Shown in pieces: positions 42,951 to 52,117 of a DNA stretch of 64,000 nucleotides (position 1 is its first letter; every line of letters starts with the position of its first letter). The stretch spans positions 1-64,000 of the forward strand of contig MWBZ01000017.1 in assembly GCA_002069765.1 (NCBI GenBank), read 5' to 3'. The notes under the pieces were generated by a model. That model saw only the letters and a list, made by a program, of their open reading frames with translations. It was not told where the DNA came from and searched no databases. The stretch is from a bacterium ADurb.Bin243 (GTDB lineage Bacteria > Muiribacteriota > UBA9980). The translations under genes were made by a program, and so were the position numbers.

Positions 42951-44123
42951 TCAGGCCTTTCTAGCCGAAGCGACAAGATCGAAAGCCGCGCGAATGATAT
43001 TTACGGCTTCTTCGGTTTCGCTTATTTCGTTTTCGATGCCGAACGACACGCGCACGGCCGAAGCCGCCATAAGAGGGTCCAGGCCCATCGCAGCGAGGGC
43101 GTGCGACGGCGCGTTCGCGCTCGACGCGCAGGCCGCTCCCCTTGACACGGCGAGGCCCATCATATCCAGGTTGAACATAAAAGCGTTAGATTCATGCTCG
43201 TCCTTGAAATCAAACGATAAGGAAACTGTATTTGCAAGCGTTTCCGCGCCGGCGCCGTTTATTTTCACTCCGGGCATTTTTGCTTTTAGCGACGCTAAAA
43301 AAGCAGTTTTCAATTCAAGGTAACGGCGATTATTTGCGCCGAAGTTCCGGCCGGCTTCTTCGCATGCAAGAGCGAAACCATCTATGGCATCTAAATTTTC
43401 GGTGCCGGCGCGAAGGTCGTTTTCCTGATGGCCGCCGTATATCAGCGGCGTCAGGGTTACTCCCCTTTTTTTATAAAGGCATGCCGCTCCTTTGGGGCCG
43501 TACATTTTATGGGCCGAAACGGTCAAAAGATCGCAATTAAACTTTGAAACGTCGTATTTAATCTTCGCGCTCGCGCAAACCGCGTCGCAATGAAACAAAA
43601 CCGATTTTTCGGCGCAAAGCCCGCCGATTTTTTCAAACGGCATTACCGCACCGGTTTCGTTATTGGCCATCATTACGCTCACAAGAACCGTCGAAGGCGT
43701 AATTAGCCTTTCGAGCGCCAACAAATCTACTACGCCGTTCGCGTCCACTGGCGCAATTTTAAATTCTACGCCTTTAAATGCCGGATTATGTGAAATGTTC
43801 AATATCGAATGATGCTCGACCGCGCTCATGATCACGCTTATATTGTCGAGGCCGGCGAAATATTTGAATTGATTGATCACTCCGCCGACGGCCATATTGT
43901 TGGCCTCGCTTCCGCTCGAAGTGAAAAATATTTCCGAAGGCCGTGCGCCTATGAACGCGGCGACTTTTTCCCTTGCCGTCTCGAGCGCGAACCTGGATTT
44001 AAGGCCGGGCCAATGATAGGAAGAGGCGTTGGCAAAATATTCGCAGCCGCGGCCGCGCAAAGCTTTCAAAGGCCTCGTAGTGGAATTGTTATCGAAATAT
44101 ATAATCTTTTTTTCATCCTTCAT
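42951..44123 (-). CDS. cysteine desulfurase (NifS/IscS type)
   Basis: 390 residues, PLP enzyme releasing sulfur from cysteine as a persulfide. YFDNNSTT at the N-terminus, PLP lysine Lys206 (TVSAHKMYGPKG) and the persulfide cysteine Cys332 (SRGAACASS) are visible. Next to mnmA, it is the likely sulfur donor for tRNA thiolation and possibly Fe-S clusters; no iscU-like gene is adjacent. The only convincing promoter puts the transcript start about 3 nt before the ATG, so the mRNA may be nearly leaderless. Confidence 0.95.
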   Translation of the reverse strand: MKDEKKIIYFDNNSTTRPLKALRGRGCEYFANASSYHWPGLKSRFALETAREKVAAFIGARPSEIFFTSSGSEANNMAVGGVINQFKYFAGLDNISVIMSAVEHHSILNISHNPAFKGVEFKIAPVDANGVVDLLALERLITPSTVLVSVMMANNETGAVMPFEKIGGLCAEKSVLFHCDAVCASAKIKYDVSKFNCDLLTVSAHKMYGPKGAACLYKKRGVTLTPLIYGGHQENDLRAGTENLDAIDGFALACEEAGRNFGANNRRYLELKTAFLASLKAKMPGVKINGAGAETLANTVSLSFDFKDEHESNAFMFNLDMMGLAVSRGAACASSANAPSHALAAMGLDPLMAASAVRVSFGIENEISETEEAVNIIRAAFDLVASARKA

Positions 44124-44132
44124 AAACTCGAC

Positions 44133-44162
44133 ATTATATCATAAAGCTTACGGCAATTACAA
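44133..44162 (-). promoter_or_regulatory. promoter of the cysteine desulfurase-mnmA operon
   Basis: Minus strand: TTGTAA (44162-44157), 18 bp, TATAAT (44138-44133). The expected transcript start is near 44126 and the start codon is at 44123. Confidence 0.55.
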
Positions 44163-44191
44163 TTATTTTTGGAACCTATTTTCATATTCGC

Positions 44192-44220
44192 TTGAAAAAT
44201 TTTATTAAATGTGGTATAAT
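44192..44220 (+). promoter_or_regulatory. upstream promoter of the small TPR gene
   Basis: TTGAAA (44192-44197), 17 bp, TATAAT (44215-44220). It gives a long leader of about 190 nt before the ATG at 44418. Confidence 0.7.
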
Positions 44221-44285
44221 GAAATTATAAAATGAAAAACAAAAATTTGTTAAAAACACTTATAAATAACCATATCGCGCAACAC

Positions 44286-44318
44286 TTCCGCTTTTAAAGC
44301 CTTTTTTAACAAGCGGAA
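44286..44318 (+). promoter_or_regulatory. terminator-like hairpin in the TPR leader
   Basis: 8-bp stem TTCCGCTT/AAGCGGAA (44286-44293 with 44311-44318), 17-base loop, followed by a T-rich stretch to about 44337. The position inside the leader suggests attenuation or early termination, but the loop is long. Confidence 0.4.
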
Positions 44319-44346
44319 TTTGTTGTTTTCTTTTTATAGTGGCAAA

Positions 44347-44375
44347 TTGACATGATGTTTTAATTTTTCAATAAT
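44347..44375 (+). promoter_or_regulatory. possible second promoter of the small TPR gene
   Basis: TTGACA (44347-44352), 17-18 bp, AATAAT/ATAATA (44370-44376). It lies downstream of the terminator-like hairpin and would bypass it. Confidence 0.4.
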
Positions 44376-44417
44376 AACAATAGCTTAATTACTAACATTG
44401 CGAAAGGTGTGATTTCC

Positions 44418-45026
44418 ATGAGTAATCAGCAAAAAATCGCCGCTTTGATCGAATCGGGTCTTAACTACAAGAAAAAGGGCAAATACGATGAAGCGATAGC
44501 TGAGTTTAAAAGCGCGTTAGAAATTGATCCGAACCACATAAACGCTTACAGGCATCTGGGAAAAGTTTATCTCAGAAAAGGCAATGTCGACGAAGCTATC
44601 GAAATGTTCTGCAAGATAACCCAGATAGACCCCGGCAACATAGAAGCGCATACCAATCTCGGCAATGCTTACAAAACAAAGGGCGATATAAAAAAAGCTG
44701 TTGACGAATTTAAAAAAGTCTGCGAAATCGACGCCGATAACCTCGAAGCTCTTAACACTTACGGGCTCTGCCTGCGCGAAGCCGCTTTATACGACGAAGC
44801 CGTAAAGATCTTCAAACGCGTTTTAGAATTGGCGCCCGGCTATGTTTTCGGCCGCAACAATCTCGCGCTCGTTTATAAAGACATGGGCCACTACGACAAC
44901 GCCATCGAAGAATTCACCAAAGTAATCGAATTCAACCCCACGGGCGGCCTTGTACCCGTAGCCATGCAGACCATCCAGCAGTGCAAGAAATTAAAAACGC
45001 ACGCCGGAGTTAAAGTCACAAAATAA
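44418..45026 (+). CDS. small TPR protein
   Basis: 202 residues of about five consecutive TPR units (for example YDEAIAEFKSALEIDPN, AIEMFCKITQIDPG, AVKIFKRVLELAPG), cytoplasmic, no other domain. I choose ATG 44418, 8 bases after an AAAGGTG site; the GTG at 44409 lies inside that site. It has a long leader with a hairpin and possibly two promoters, more regulation than expected for a generic scaffold. A strong bidirectional terminator follows. Confidence 0.9.
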   Translation: MSNQQKIAALIESGLNYKKKGKYDEAIAEFKSALEIDPNHINAYRHLGKVYLRKGNVDEAIEMFCKITQIDPGNIEAHTNLGNAYKTKGDIKKAVDEFKKVCEIDADNLEALNTYGLCLREAALYDEAVKIFKRVLELAPGYVFGRNNLALVYKDMGHYDNAIEEFTKVIEFNPTGGLVPVAMQTIQQCKKLKTHAGVKVTK

Positions 45027-45048
45027 CGCCGCATTTTAAATCGTTATA

Positions 45049-45088
45049 AAAAACTCCCTGAACCTTAACAGCGTTTCAGGGAGTTTTT
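45049..45088. terminator. bidirectional intrinsic terminator
   Basis: Perfect 14-bp stem (45049-45062 with 45075-45088), 12-base loop, T-run on the plus strand and T-run on the minus strand. It separates the TPR gene and the converging SH3-domain gene. Confidence 0.93.
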
Positions 45089-45126
45089 ATTTTTGATTAT
45101 CCGGCTATTTTTTTATTATTTTTCCG

Positions 45127-45681
45127 CTATTCTATTTTTATGAGATCTTCTCTTACGAATCCGGTTTTGCCGTTTTTTAATTTGACGTTATACCATTGCC
45201 TGTTATCGTTGGCGGGTTTTTCCGCGCCTATGATATCGACCTTATCGCCTTTATTCACCTTGACCACCACGTTGGAATTATTCGCGTCCACTCGGCTTTC
45301 GCTTCTTACGTTGACGCCGTTGCCGGTTATAACGCCTTTTTTAGCGGAAGTTTCGACGGGCTTCGCCTCGCGCCCTGCGCCCGGCTGTTCGGGCTGATCT
45401 TTTTTTTCGCCGGCTTTAACGGCGAAGGCCGCTTGCGATCCGTTCCGCGCCGAGGAAGCCACTTCGGCGGTAGAAACGGGAAGAATATCGGATGGCTTTA
45501 TCTCAGCCGCTTTTTTTTGCAGCTCCGGAGCTTCAGGCTGCCCGGAATTTTGCGCGGCATAAGGCGCGGCGGTTTTGTCCGGCGCCGATGCCGTATAAAA
45601 ACGGAAAGCATAAATAAAAATCAACATTATAATAACGGAAAAAATAATTTTCTTTATAAACGCGCCGTTATTGTTTTTCAA
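45127..45681 (-). CDS. membrane-anchored bacterial SH3-domain protein
   Basis: 184 residues. One N-terminal membrane segment (about 9-28), a Pro/Ala/Lys-rich disordered linker (about 32-105), then an SH3b domain (about 115-183: GNGVNVRSESRVDANN, KGDKVDIIG, GKTGFVREDLI). SH3b domains usually bind cell-wall peptides, so a periplasmic wall-associated role is likely; no hydrolase domain is attached. Own promoter, own terminator. Confidence 0.85.
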   Translation of the reverse strand: MKNNNGAFIKKIIFSVIIMLIFIYAFRFYTASAPDKTAAPYAAQNSGQPEAPELQKKAAEIKPSDILPVSTAEVASSARNGSQAAFAVKAGEKKDQPEQPGAGREAKPVETSAKKGVITGNGVNVRSESRVDANNSNVVVKVNKGDKVDIIGAEKPANDNRQWYNVKLKNGKTGFVREDLIKIE

Positions 45682-45729
45682 TTTATATCACCTCTCGCCC
45701 GCGCCGGAAAAAATATATCTTCAGTGATT

Positions 45730-45758
45730 ATATTAACATTTTTTTTTAAAAATGTCAA
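45730..45758 (-). promoter_or_regulatory. promoter of the SH3-domain gene
   Basis: Minus strand: TTGACA (45758-45753), 17 bp, TAATAT (45735-45730). Confidence 0.7.
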
Positions 45759-45835
45759 AAATACTTCGCCGTAAATAAAAACTTTATATAATCACGCGCA
45801 TTCCGCCCGTTTCGGATGCCGAAAACGCAAGGCGG

Positions 45836-47164
45836 TTATTGCGTCAGCACGGCGTTCATGCCGTCGGAGACTTCGCTCGCGGAAACAAGCCTTACTTTTA
45901 CTATTTTTCCGGCCATATCGGCGCGCCCGTCAAAGGCCGTTTCTATATACCTTTCGCTATGGCCCGAAAGCCTGGCCGAACCGTCCGGCGCTTTCGACAA
46001 TATTTTTTCCGGTATGACGAAAGCCTCGCGGCCTATATTATTTTTATAATATATGCTATTTTTCTTATATTTAAGTTCGTGCAGTATACGCGATCGTTCT
46101 TTTTTTACCGCCGGATCGACTTTTTCTGCGATTCTCGAAGCGGCGGTCCCGGGCCTGTCGGAATATTGAAAAATATGGAAATCATAAAAATTAAATTCAT
46201 TCAGCAGGTTATAGGTGTCCATAAAATCTTCTTCGGACTCTCCTGGAAAGCCTACTATCACGTCCGAAGTGATCGCTGCGAGTTCTATATTGCTTTCGAT
46301 AAGTTTTATTTTTTCTATAAATTCGGCGCGGCCGTACCTGCGGTTCATGGCTTTGAGGATCCTGTCCGACCCGCTCTGCAGCGCCACGTGAAAATGCGGC
46401 GCGAAACGCGGCGAATTTTTGATCAAATAAATTATTTTTTCGCTGAGCTCGCAGGGATCTATCGATGAAATCCTGATCCTGAATTCTTTTTCAAACGGAT
46501 AAAGGTCCAGCGTCTGCAAAAGGTTTTCAAAACCGAATAAATTGCCGTATATATCGTTTACGGCATATTTGCCGACGTGAATTCCGGTGAGCACTATTTC
46601 GCTGAAACCGGCGGCGCTCAGGGTTACGATCTGCCTGATAACCTCGTCCGGTGGCATGCTGTATTCTTCGGTCCTGATATACGGCACGATGCAGTATGAA
46701 CAGAAGCTTTTGCAGCCGTCCTGTATTTTAAGCTGTGCGCGTGTCTTAGGCTGCGTCGCCGCGGGCCCCTTATCGTCAGCCTGCTTTTCATACCCGTGCG
46801 CCGTTTCGGCGCGCGTATTTTTTTCGCTTAAATAACGGGCGCAAATTTCGACGATCTTCTTCTTATCGGCCTGCGAAACGTAAATATCTATATTTTTCAG
46901 TTTTTCATCGCCAAGCCGGGACGCATAGCATCCGGCCAGCGCGACTACCGCTTCAGGAAAGCGGCCTTTAACCGAAGACGCTATCTGGCGGGCTTTATTT
47001 TCGGCTTCGCGCGTAATGGCGCAACTGTTGATGATATAGACGTCGGCGCGCTCCCTCATGCCCGCTTCCCCGAAACCGGCTTCAACGAAAAGAGAGGCAA
47101 TTTCTTTCTGTTCGCATTGATTGACTTTGCACCCAAGAGTGGTTATGGCAAATTTTAAACTCAT
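45836..47164 (-). CDS. mtaB: tRNA t6A37 methylthiotransferase MtaB
   Basis: 442 residues. Converts t6A to ms2t6A at tRNA position 37. UPF0004 domain cysteines Cys12, Cys48, Cys79 bind the auxiliary cluster; the radical SAM cysteines are Cys151, Cys155, Cys158 (DGCKSFCSYC), and the TLGCKVNQCE start is diagnostic for MtaB rather than MiaB or RimO. A C-terminal TRAM-like region is present. Its ATG overlaps the rsmE stop by 4 bases; it is the last gene of a permease-rsmE-mtaB unit. Confidence 0.95.
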   Translation of the reverse strand: MSLKFAITTLGCKVNQCEQKEIASLFVEAGFGEAGMRERADVYIINSCAITREAENKARQIASSVKGRFPEAVVALAGCYASRLGDEKLKNIDIYVSQADKKKIVEICARYLSEKNTRAETAHGYEKQADDKGPAATQPKTRAQLKIQDGCKSFCSYCIVPYIRTEEYSMPPDEVIRQIVTLSAAGFSEIVLTGIHVGKYAVNDIYGNLFGFENLLQTLDLYPFEKEFRIRISSIDPCELSEKIIYLIKNSPRFAPHFHVALQSGSDRILKAMNRRYGRAEFIEKIKLIESNIELAAITSDVIVGFPGESEEDFMDTYNLLNEFNFYDFHIFQYSDRPGTAASRIAEKVDPAVKKERSRILHELKYKKNSIYYKNNIGREAFVIPEKILSKAPDGSARLSGHSERYIETAFDGRADMAGKIVKVRLVSASEVSDGMNAVLTQ

Positions 47165-47997
47165 AGATCACCGCATCTGTATTTTATTATCGCAAGCGCC
47201 GCCTGCGGGGCAAAACAAGCCCGCAGCACGACGTTTTTCAGAGTCACGGGAATCGCGGCGGCCGTGCCGAGAATGCCCGAAGCTTCGTCGCGCTCGAATC
47301 CGCCTTCAGGGCCCGATACTATATTGACGGACCCGGCGGATTCCTTTCTCAGTGCTTCAAACGCCGCTTCGGCCGGAGCGCCGGCGAAATCGAGGCCGCC
47401 GCAAAGCGACGGTTCGGCCATAAGAAACGACCGGGCGCCAGGCGCAGCCAGCCTGCGGACCGCTTCTTCGAAAGAGAGCCTTTGAATGAGAGGCGCCTTC
47501 AAGCGCCTCGACTGCGAGCTTGCCGAAAGCGCTATTTTATAAAGTCTTTCGAGTTTTTCGGGGCCGATATCGCACTGTGAATACCTGGATCTGAAAAAGA
47601 AGATCGAATCGGCGCCGAGCTCGGTGAGCCTTTCTACAATTTCCTCATTGGCGTGGCCTTTCAAGACTCCGACAAAGCAATTATATTCTTTTTTTATAAT
47701 ATCGTCATATATTTCTACGGCACGGCAATCGGCCGTGACTCGTTTCTTCTCTATACGGTTAATGGCGAGAAGATAATATTTTGAGTTCGAACCGTCTATC
47801 AGCAGGATTTTTTCATTTTTTTCAAGCCGCAGCGCATTGGCCGCGTAATTATAAACGGACCCGCCCAGCGCGGCTTCGCACGGCGCAGGGCCGAAGCTGA
47901 CGCAGGATTCCAATTCGGCCCTGCTTAAATGAATGAATTTAAGCTTATATTCGGCGATAAGCCGTGAAAACGCGACAGGGCTATCGTAATCAAACAT
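47161..47997 (-). CDS. rsmE: 16S rRNA m3U1498 methyltransferase RsmE
   Basis: 278 residues. SPOUT (knotted) methyltransferase acting on the 30S subunit. The SAM loop GPEGGFERDEA is clear; the last motif (LKNVVLRACFAPQAALA) is more divergent than the usual LGxRILRxETA, with Cys-Phe in place of Glu-Thr, so activity is likely but not certain. N-terminal PUA-like region. Overlaps the permease stop by 8 bases and mtaB by 4, so the three are coupled. Confidence 0.88.
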   Translation of the reverse strand: MFDYDSPVAFSRLIAEYKLKFIHLSRAELESCVSFGPAPCEAALGGSVYNYAANALRLEKNEKILLIDGSNSKYYLLAINRIEKKRVTADCRAVEIYDDIIKKEYNCFVGVLKGHANEEIVERLTELGADSIFFFRSRYSQCDIGPEKLERLYKIALSASSQSRRLKAPLIQRLSFEEAVRRLAAPGARSFLMAEPSLCGGLDFAGAPAEAAFEALRKESAGSVNIVSGPEGGFERDEASGILGTAAAIPVTLKNVVLRACFAPQAALAIIKYRCGDL

Positions 47998-49462
47998 AGA
48001 CGATTTTAAAGTTGTTATAAATGACTTTTCCGACGCCGTAGAGCGGAATGGCGATGAACATGCCGAGAAGCCCCTGCAGCTGGAATCCTATGAATAAAAG
48101 CAGCATAAGCGTAAGCGGATGCATGCTGAACGACTTTTCAGCGATAAAAGGCTGGAACATAAAAGCGTCGATTATATGAATGACAAGTATCGCCGTTATG
48201 ATAAATATCATTTTATAAAGCGCTTTAAACGTAAGCCCCCATTTTAAAAGGGCGATGATAAGAGACGGAACCAGCGCCATGGCGGGGCCAAGGTAATATA
48301 TTATATTAAAAATTCCTGATATGGGACCTATAATGAACGCGAAATCAACTCCTATAAAAAAGAGCGCGAATGAAAAAGCCGTGCCGACAATAAGGCATAT
48401 GACAAGCTGCCCCCTCAAAAAAGTGCCGAGCACTTCGTCGAGCTGCCCCACCAGCCGTACGGTCTGATTTTTAAATTTATCGGGTATGGAATTTTGGAAC
48501 CCGGCCCATAAATTTTTAAAATCGGCCAGGAAATAATAGCCCAGAAGAGGCACGAGCGCATAGTGGATAAGAATGGCGGTAAGGTTCATAAGTCCGATCA
48601 ATATGGCGGACGAAACGTTGAGCAGGTTGTCTTTCAACATTTCAAAAACGCTCATTATAAACGCTTCCACCTTGGGGCTGTGCTTTAAAAAATAATTCAG
48701 TTTATTTATATAATTCAGGGTAATTTCCGAAGTGTTGGCTATTAAAACTTCGCCGGTAGAAGAGCTGTAATTAACGAGGTTGACTTCATAGCCGTTAACC
48801 GTCACCGTATCGTCGCGCTTAACGCCGTTCACGGTTTCAGGAAGCGCGGCGTCTTTAGAAATACCGTTATCGGGAGTTTCAATAAACGAAGACAGATACT
48901 TTTCTATCTCTCCAAGCCAGATGGGCGTTCCGGATTTCTGTACCGAATGAATAAAATTGCGGTACATTCCCTTGAAGGATTCGCTGTACCTTTGCATTTT
49001 ATTTCCAAGATCGGATATTTCAGATACGATATTGGTTACGGCCGGAATGATAAGGAGCAGAAACAAAGAAAATAATACCAGATAAACAGAAAGAATCGAA
49101 ACAGTCTTATTTTTCAGGTATTTTTCTACGAGCAAAACCAGCGGATTAAGGACGTAAGCGAAGAAAAAGGAAACGACGAAAAGCATCAAAATGCTGCTTA
49201 AATAATAAACCGAAACCAGGCCTGCCATAACCAGCACAGGAAGCAATACGCGCTTGATATAATAAAGAAAATTAGAAGGAAGCGCGAGCACGATAATGCT
49301 CGAGTTCTCGCCGGAAAAAGAAATTCCGGTCATCGAGGCGAGCGTTTCTTCATGGACTTTTTTATGTTTTTTTTCTTCGGAAGACGCGGAAACTTCGGCC
49401 GGTGGAACAGCTGTTCCGCCGCCCTGCTCTTCGTTGCTTTTTTTTAGTTTCTGATCTTTCAT
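47990..49462 (-). CDS. AI-2E family permease
   Basis: 490 residues with about eight transmembrane segments in the order typical of the AI-2E/PerM family: paired N-terminal helices (about 70-125), a large soluble loop, then a C-terminal bundle ending with LGMFIAIPLYGVGKVIYN. The soluble loop (about 160-250) is larger than usual and contains an inserted beta-like segment (TVNGVKRDDTVTVNGYEVN). The N-terminal 45 residues are charged and disordered. Substrates of this family are mostly unknown (autoinducer-2 export, Na+/H+ exchange in some), so no cargo is assigned. Confidence 0.88.
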   Translation of the reverse strand: MKDQKLKKSNEEQGGGTAVPPAEVSASSEEKKHKKVHEETLASMTGISFSGENSSIIVLALPSNFLYYIKRVLLPVLVMAGLVSVYYLSSILMLFVVSFFFAYVLNPLVLLVEKYLKNKTVSILSVYLVLFSLFLLLIIPAVTNIVSEISDLGNKMQRYSESFKGMYRNFIHSVQKSGTPIWLGEIEKYLSSFIETPDNGISKDAALPETVNGVKRDDTVTVNGYEVNLVNYSSSTGEVLIANTSEITLNYINKLNYFLKHSPKVEAFIMSVFEMLKDNLLNVSSAILIGLMNLTAILIHYALVPLLGYYFLADFKNLWAGFQNSIPDKFKNQTVRLVGQLDEVLGTFLRGQLVICLIVGTAFSFALFFIGVDFAFIIGPISGIFNIIYYLGPAMALVPSLIIALLKWGLTFKALYKMIFIITAILVIHIIDAFMFQPFIAEKSFSMHPLTLMLLLFIGFQLQGLLGMFIAIPLYGVGKVIYNNFKIVYV

Positions 49463-49528
49463 TTCGTCAATGCTTTCGTGAGAGATTTTTTAGTTGCTGC
49501 CGCTTTTACCGGGCCCGTAAAATAAATA

Positions 49529-50320
49529 TTACTGGATTTTTCTAAGGTTTAAAATGAAGTTGATAGTCCTTTTTTCGACTTTGGTTATTTCGGATATGGC
49601 GGTGGCGTCGAGCCCCTGCTCGGCGAGTTTATATATCTCGGAGTATTTTCCGTTTATGGCGGCCGGCTCCAGATGCTCTTTGGGCATTATGTATCCGGTC
49701 TGCTTGATCTTGCCGTGATGAGTGGTGGCCGGATTAACGCCGGCGTTAACGGGCGGAGGGCTTATGGAGTTAAGCGCCGCTGCGGGGCTGATGGACGAGA
49801 CGCCCGTCTGCCCCTGAATGTCTTTTTGAGGTTTCGGAACGGGCTCCTGGCGTATCTTGAGCTCTTCGATTTTGCCTGAAAGTTCGGCGTACATTCTGCC
49901 GTACTCTTCTTTCATTTTCTGTATCATTCTTATTTCCAGATTCGACAGGTCGGGCTTCATGTTAAGGCGGAAACGCGTTATAAGGTCTGAATCGATCGCC
50001 TGCTGGGAAACGCCGTTCGTCCCCTGCCGCTGGACCTGTAAATTATCGAGGTTTTTTTGAAATTCGACGATCTGGAGTATTCTTTCATCGGCGAGCATAA
50101 CGAGCTCTTTCAGATGGGATATTTTATCTTCGAGCTCGGCGATGCGTATCATAGCTACTTTTTCAAATTCCGAATTGAGCTGCGAGCATTTTTTAGCCAG
50201 TTCGCTTAAATCGGAATAAAGCGAATTAGACCCGCTCAAAGTTTCCACCATCTTTTTCATTCTCATATAGAAAAAGATTATTATGACGTTGAGCGTCAGG
50301 ATAAGCCCGATTATTAACAT
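49529..50320 (-). CDS. coiled-coil membrane protein with DUF2802/DUF6115-like end
   Basis: 263 residues: an N-terminal membrane segment (about 2-20), a long coiled coil (about 25-170), a Pro/Gln/Ala linker, and a short C-terminal helical pair (YKLAEQGLDATAISEITKVE) like the small HTH-like ends of DUF2802 and DUF6115 proteins found near flagellar or recA-type loci. Function unknown. It lies 55 bp downstream of recA on the same strand and 66 bp before the AI-2E permease. Confidence 0.75.
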   Translation of the reverse strand: MLIIGLILTLNVIIIFFYMRMKKMVETLSGSNSLYSDLSELAKKCSQLNSEFEKVAMIRIAELEDKISHLKELVMLADERILQIVEFQKNLDNLQVQRQGTNGVSQQAIDSDLITRFRLNMKPDLSNLEIRMIQKMKEEYGRMYAELSGKIEELKIRQEPVPKPQKDIQGQTGVSSISPAAALNSISPPPVNAGVNPATTHHGKIKQTGYIMPKEHLEPAAINGKYSEIYKLAEQGLDATAISEITKVEKRTINFILNLRKIQ

Positions 50321-50375
50321 TAAACAGTTATTCGCGCCAATATTCAGTTAAAACACCACGCTTTGTTATTATTTG

Positions 50376-51467
50376 CTAAGCTTTTTTGCTTTTTTCCTTT
50401 TTAGGAGCCGCAGGCGGTTCTTCCGCCGCATCTTTTGCCAGTGAAGGCACTATGCGGTGGGGAAGAGTCTGGCCCAATATGGTGTCTTCGATTTCCTTCG
50501 ATACTTCGGGATTTTCGATTAAATATTTCCTGGCGTTATCGGTGCCCTGGCCGAGTTTATTGGTTTTATAGGAATACCACGCGCCCGATTTTTCGACTAC
50601 TTTGAATTTTTCGCCGAGAGAGATGAGCTCGAGTTCCTTTGAAATTCCTTCGCCATAGATGATATCGAATTCGGATACCTGGAAAGGGGGGGCGAGTTTG
50701 TTTTTGGCTATTTTGACCTTAACGGAGTTGCCTATGGTCTTTTCGCCTATTTTAATGGATTCGGTGCGGCGGATATCGAGCCTCAGCGAAGAGAAAAACT
50801 TGAGCGCGCGGCCGCCGGTGGTAGTTTCTGAAGGGCCGTAAGAATTGCCTATTTTATCGCGAAGCTGGTTGATAAAAATAACCGTGGTTTTAGATTTTGA
50901 AGCTATAGAAGTTATTTTTCTGAGGGCCTGGCTCATAAGGCGGGCCTGCTGGCCGACGTGCGAATCGCCGATTGCGCCTTCGAGTTCGGCGCGCGTAACG
51001 AGCGCGGCCACCGAGTCTAAAACGACTACGTCTATAGCGTTGGTTTTTACAAGAGTTTCCACTATGTCGAGCGCTTCTTCGCCGCTGTCGGGCTGGGAAA
51101 CGTATAAATCGTCTATATTGACGCCGAGGCATTTGATATATTTAGGGTCCATGGCGTGTTCGACGTCTACAAAAGCCGCCACTCCGCCGTTTTTCTGGGC
51201 GTTGGCTATTATATGAAACGCGAGCGTGGTTTTACCCGACGATTCGGGGCCGTATATCTCCACTATTCTGCCGCGCGGCACGCCGCCTATTCCGGTGGCT
51301 ATATCGAGCGAAAGCGACCCGGTCGGAATTACTTCTACCGCTACCGTGTGTATCTGCGATTCGCCGAGTTTCATTATCGAGCCTTTGCCGTAGCTTTTTT
51401 GAATCGACGATATCGCCGACTCGAGCATCTTTTCTTTTCCAGCGTTCTTACTTAAATCTACTGCCAT
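50376..51467 (-). CDS. recA: recombinase RecA
   Basis: 363 residues. Walker A GPESSGKT (73-80), Walker [10 protein letters not shown], the loop-two region [18 protein letters not shown] and the C-terminal domain ending in a Lys-rich tail are intact. It drives homologous recombination and SOS induction. GAGGTG site before the ATG. It lies 47 bp after cinA, in the common cinA-recA order. I see no LexA-type operator in the short gap. Confidence 0.98.
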   Translation of the reverse strand: MAVDLSKNAGKEKMLESAISSIQKSYGKGSIMKLGESQIHTVAVEVIPTGSLSLDIATGIGGVPRGRIVEIYGPESSGKTTLAFHIIANAQKNGGVAAFVDVEHAMDPKYIKCLGVNIDDLYVSQPDSGEEALDIVETLVKTNAIDVVVLDSVAALVTRAELEGAIGDSHVGQQARLMSQALRKITSIASKSKTTVIFINQLRDKIGNSYGPSETTTGGRALKFFSSLRLDIRRTESIKIGEKTIGNSVKVKIAKNKLAPPFQVSEFDIIYGEGISKELELISLGEKFKVVEKSGAWYSYKTNKLGQGTDNARKYLIENPEVSKEIEDTILGQTLPHRIVPSLAKDAAEEPPAAPKKEKSKKA

Positions 51468-51514
51468 TATCTTTCACCTCAGGTAATTATAGCTATATAA
51501 TAAATTTTTAATAT

Positions 51515-52117
51515 TCAGTTCGAAATAATATCCTTAAAAAATTGCCCGCCGGTTCGAGCGGATGCAATACCCGTAAAAATTTCCGCACGCCCGTTCAGGA
51601 ATTTCAGCAATTCCAGAAGCGCGAAATGAGAAGCCTGACGGCGGATCGCGTCGCGCCCTCCCGAAAAAACCTTCCGGCAAACGTAAATTTCGCCCTTCGC
51701 ATAAAAGCCGAAATACACCAGCCCTACGGGCTTTAAAGCGCTGCCGCCGCCGGGCCCGGCTATTCCCGTAACGGATACGCCGATGTCCGCCCCGTAAATC
51801 GAGCCCAGCGCAGAGACCATCTCGCGGGCCGTTTCGGCCGAAACCGCGCCGAATTTTTTGAGCGTTTCCTCGCCGACCTTCAAAATGGAGGTCTTCAGCG
51901 TATTGCAATAAGCCACCACGGAGCCTTTATAAAATTCAGAAACGCCCGGAACGCCGGTCATATAATCTGACAGCATTCCGCCGGTGAGGCTTTCAGCGAA
52001 CATCAACTTTGGAGTTAAAAAAGAGCTTTTCCGGATATCTTTGAGCCTTGCAAAAACAAGCCTGGCTATATTTTTATTGGTGTCTATATTATACTCTTTA
52101 TACATGCTTTTTGTCAA
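51515..52117 (-). CDS. CinA C-terminal domain protein (PncC-type NMN amidohydrolase)
   Basis: 200 residues corresponding only to the CinA C-terminal domain, which deamidates nicotinamide mononucleotide (PncC activity) and is often found with recA. Motifs: AESLTGGMLSDYMTGVPG, KGSVVAYCN and SVTGIAGPGGG. The N-terminal COG1058 domain is absent. The start is problematic: the TTG at 52117 coincides with a -35 box and has no good ribosome site; ATG 52105 is an alternative. It overlaps pgsA by 4 bases. Confidence 0.9.
   Translation of the reverse strand: MTKSMYKEYNIDTNKNIARLVFARLKDIRKSSFLTPKLMFAESLTGGMLSDYMTGVPGVSEFYKGSVVAYCNTLKTSILKVGEETLKKFGAVSAETAREMVSALGSIYGADIGVSVTGIAGPGGGSALKPVGLVYFGFYAKGEIYVCRKVFSGGRDAIRRQASHFALLELLKFLNGRAEIFTGIASARTGGQFFKDIISN
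52088..52117 (-). promoter_or_regulatory. consensus promoter across the cinA start (for cinA/recA)
   Basis: Minus strand: TTGACA (52117-52112), 18 bp, TATAAT (52093-52088). Both hexamers are exact. Transcription would begin near 52081, inside the apparent cinA frame, so it may mainly serve recA or imply a different cinA start. Confidence 0.6.
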
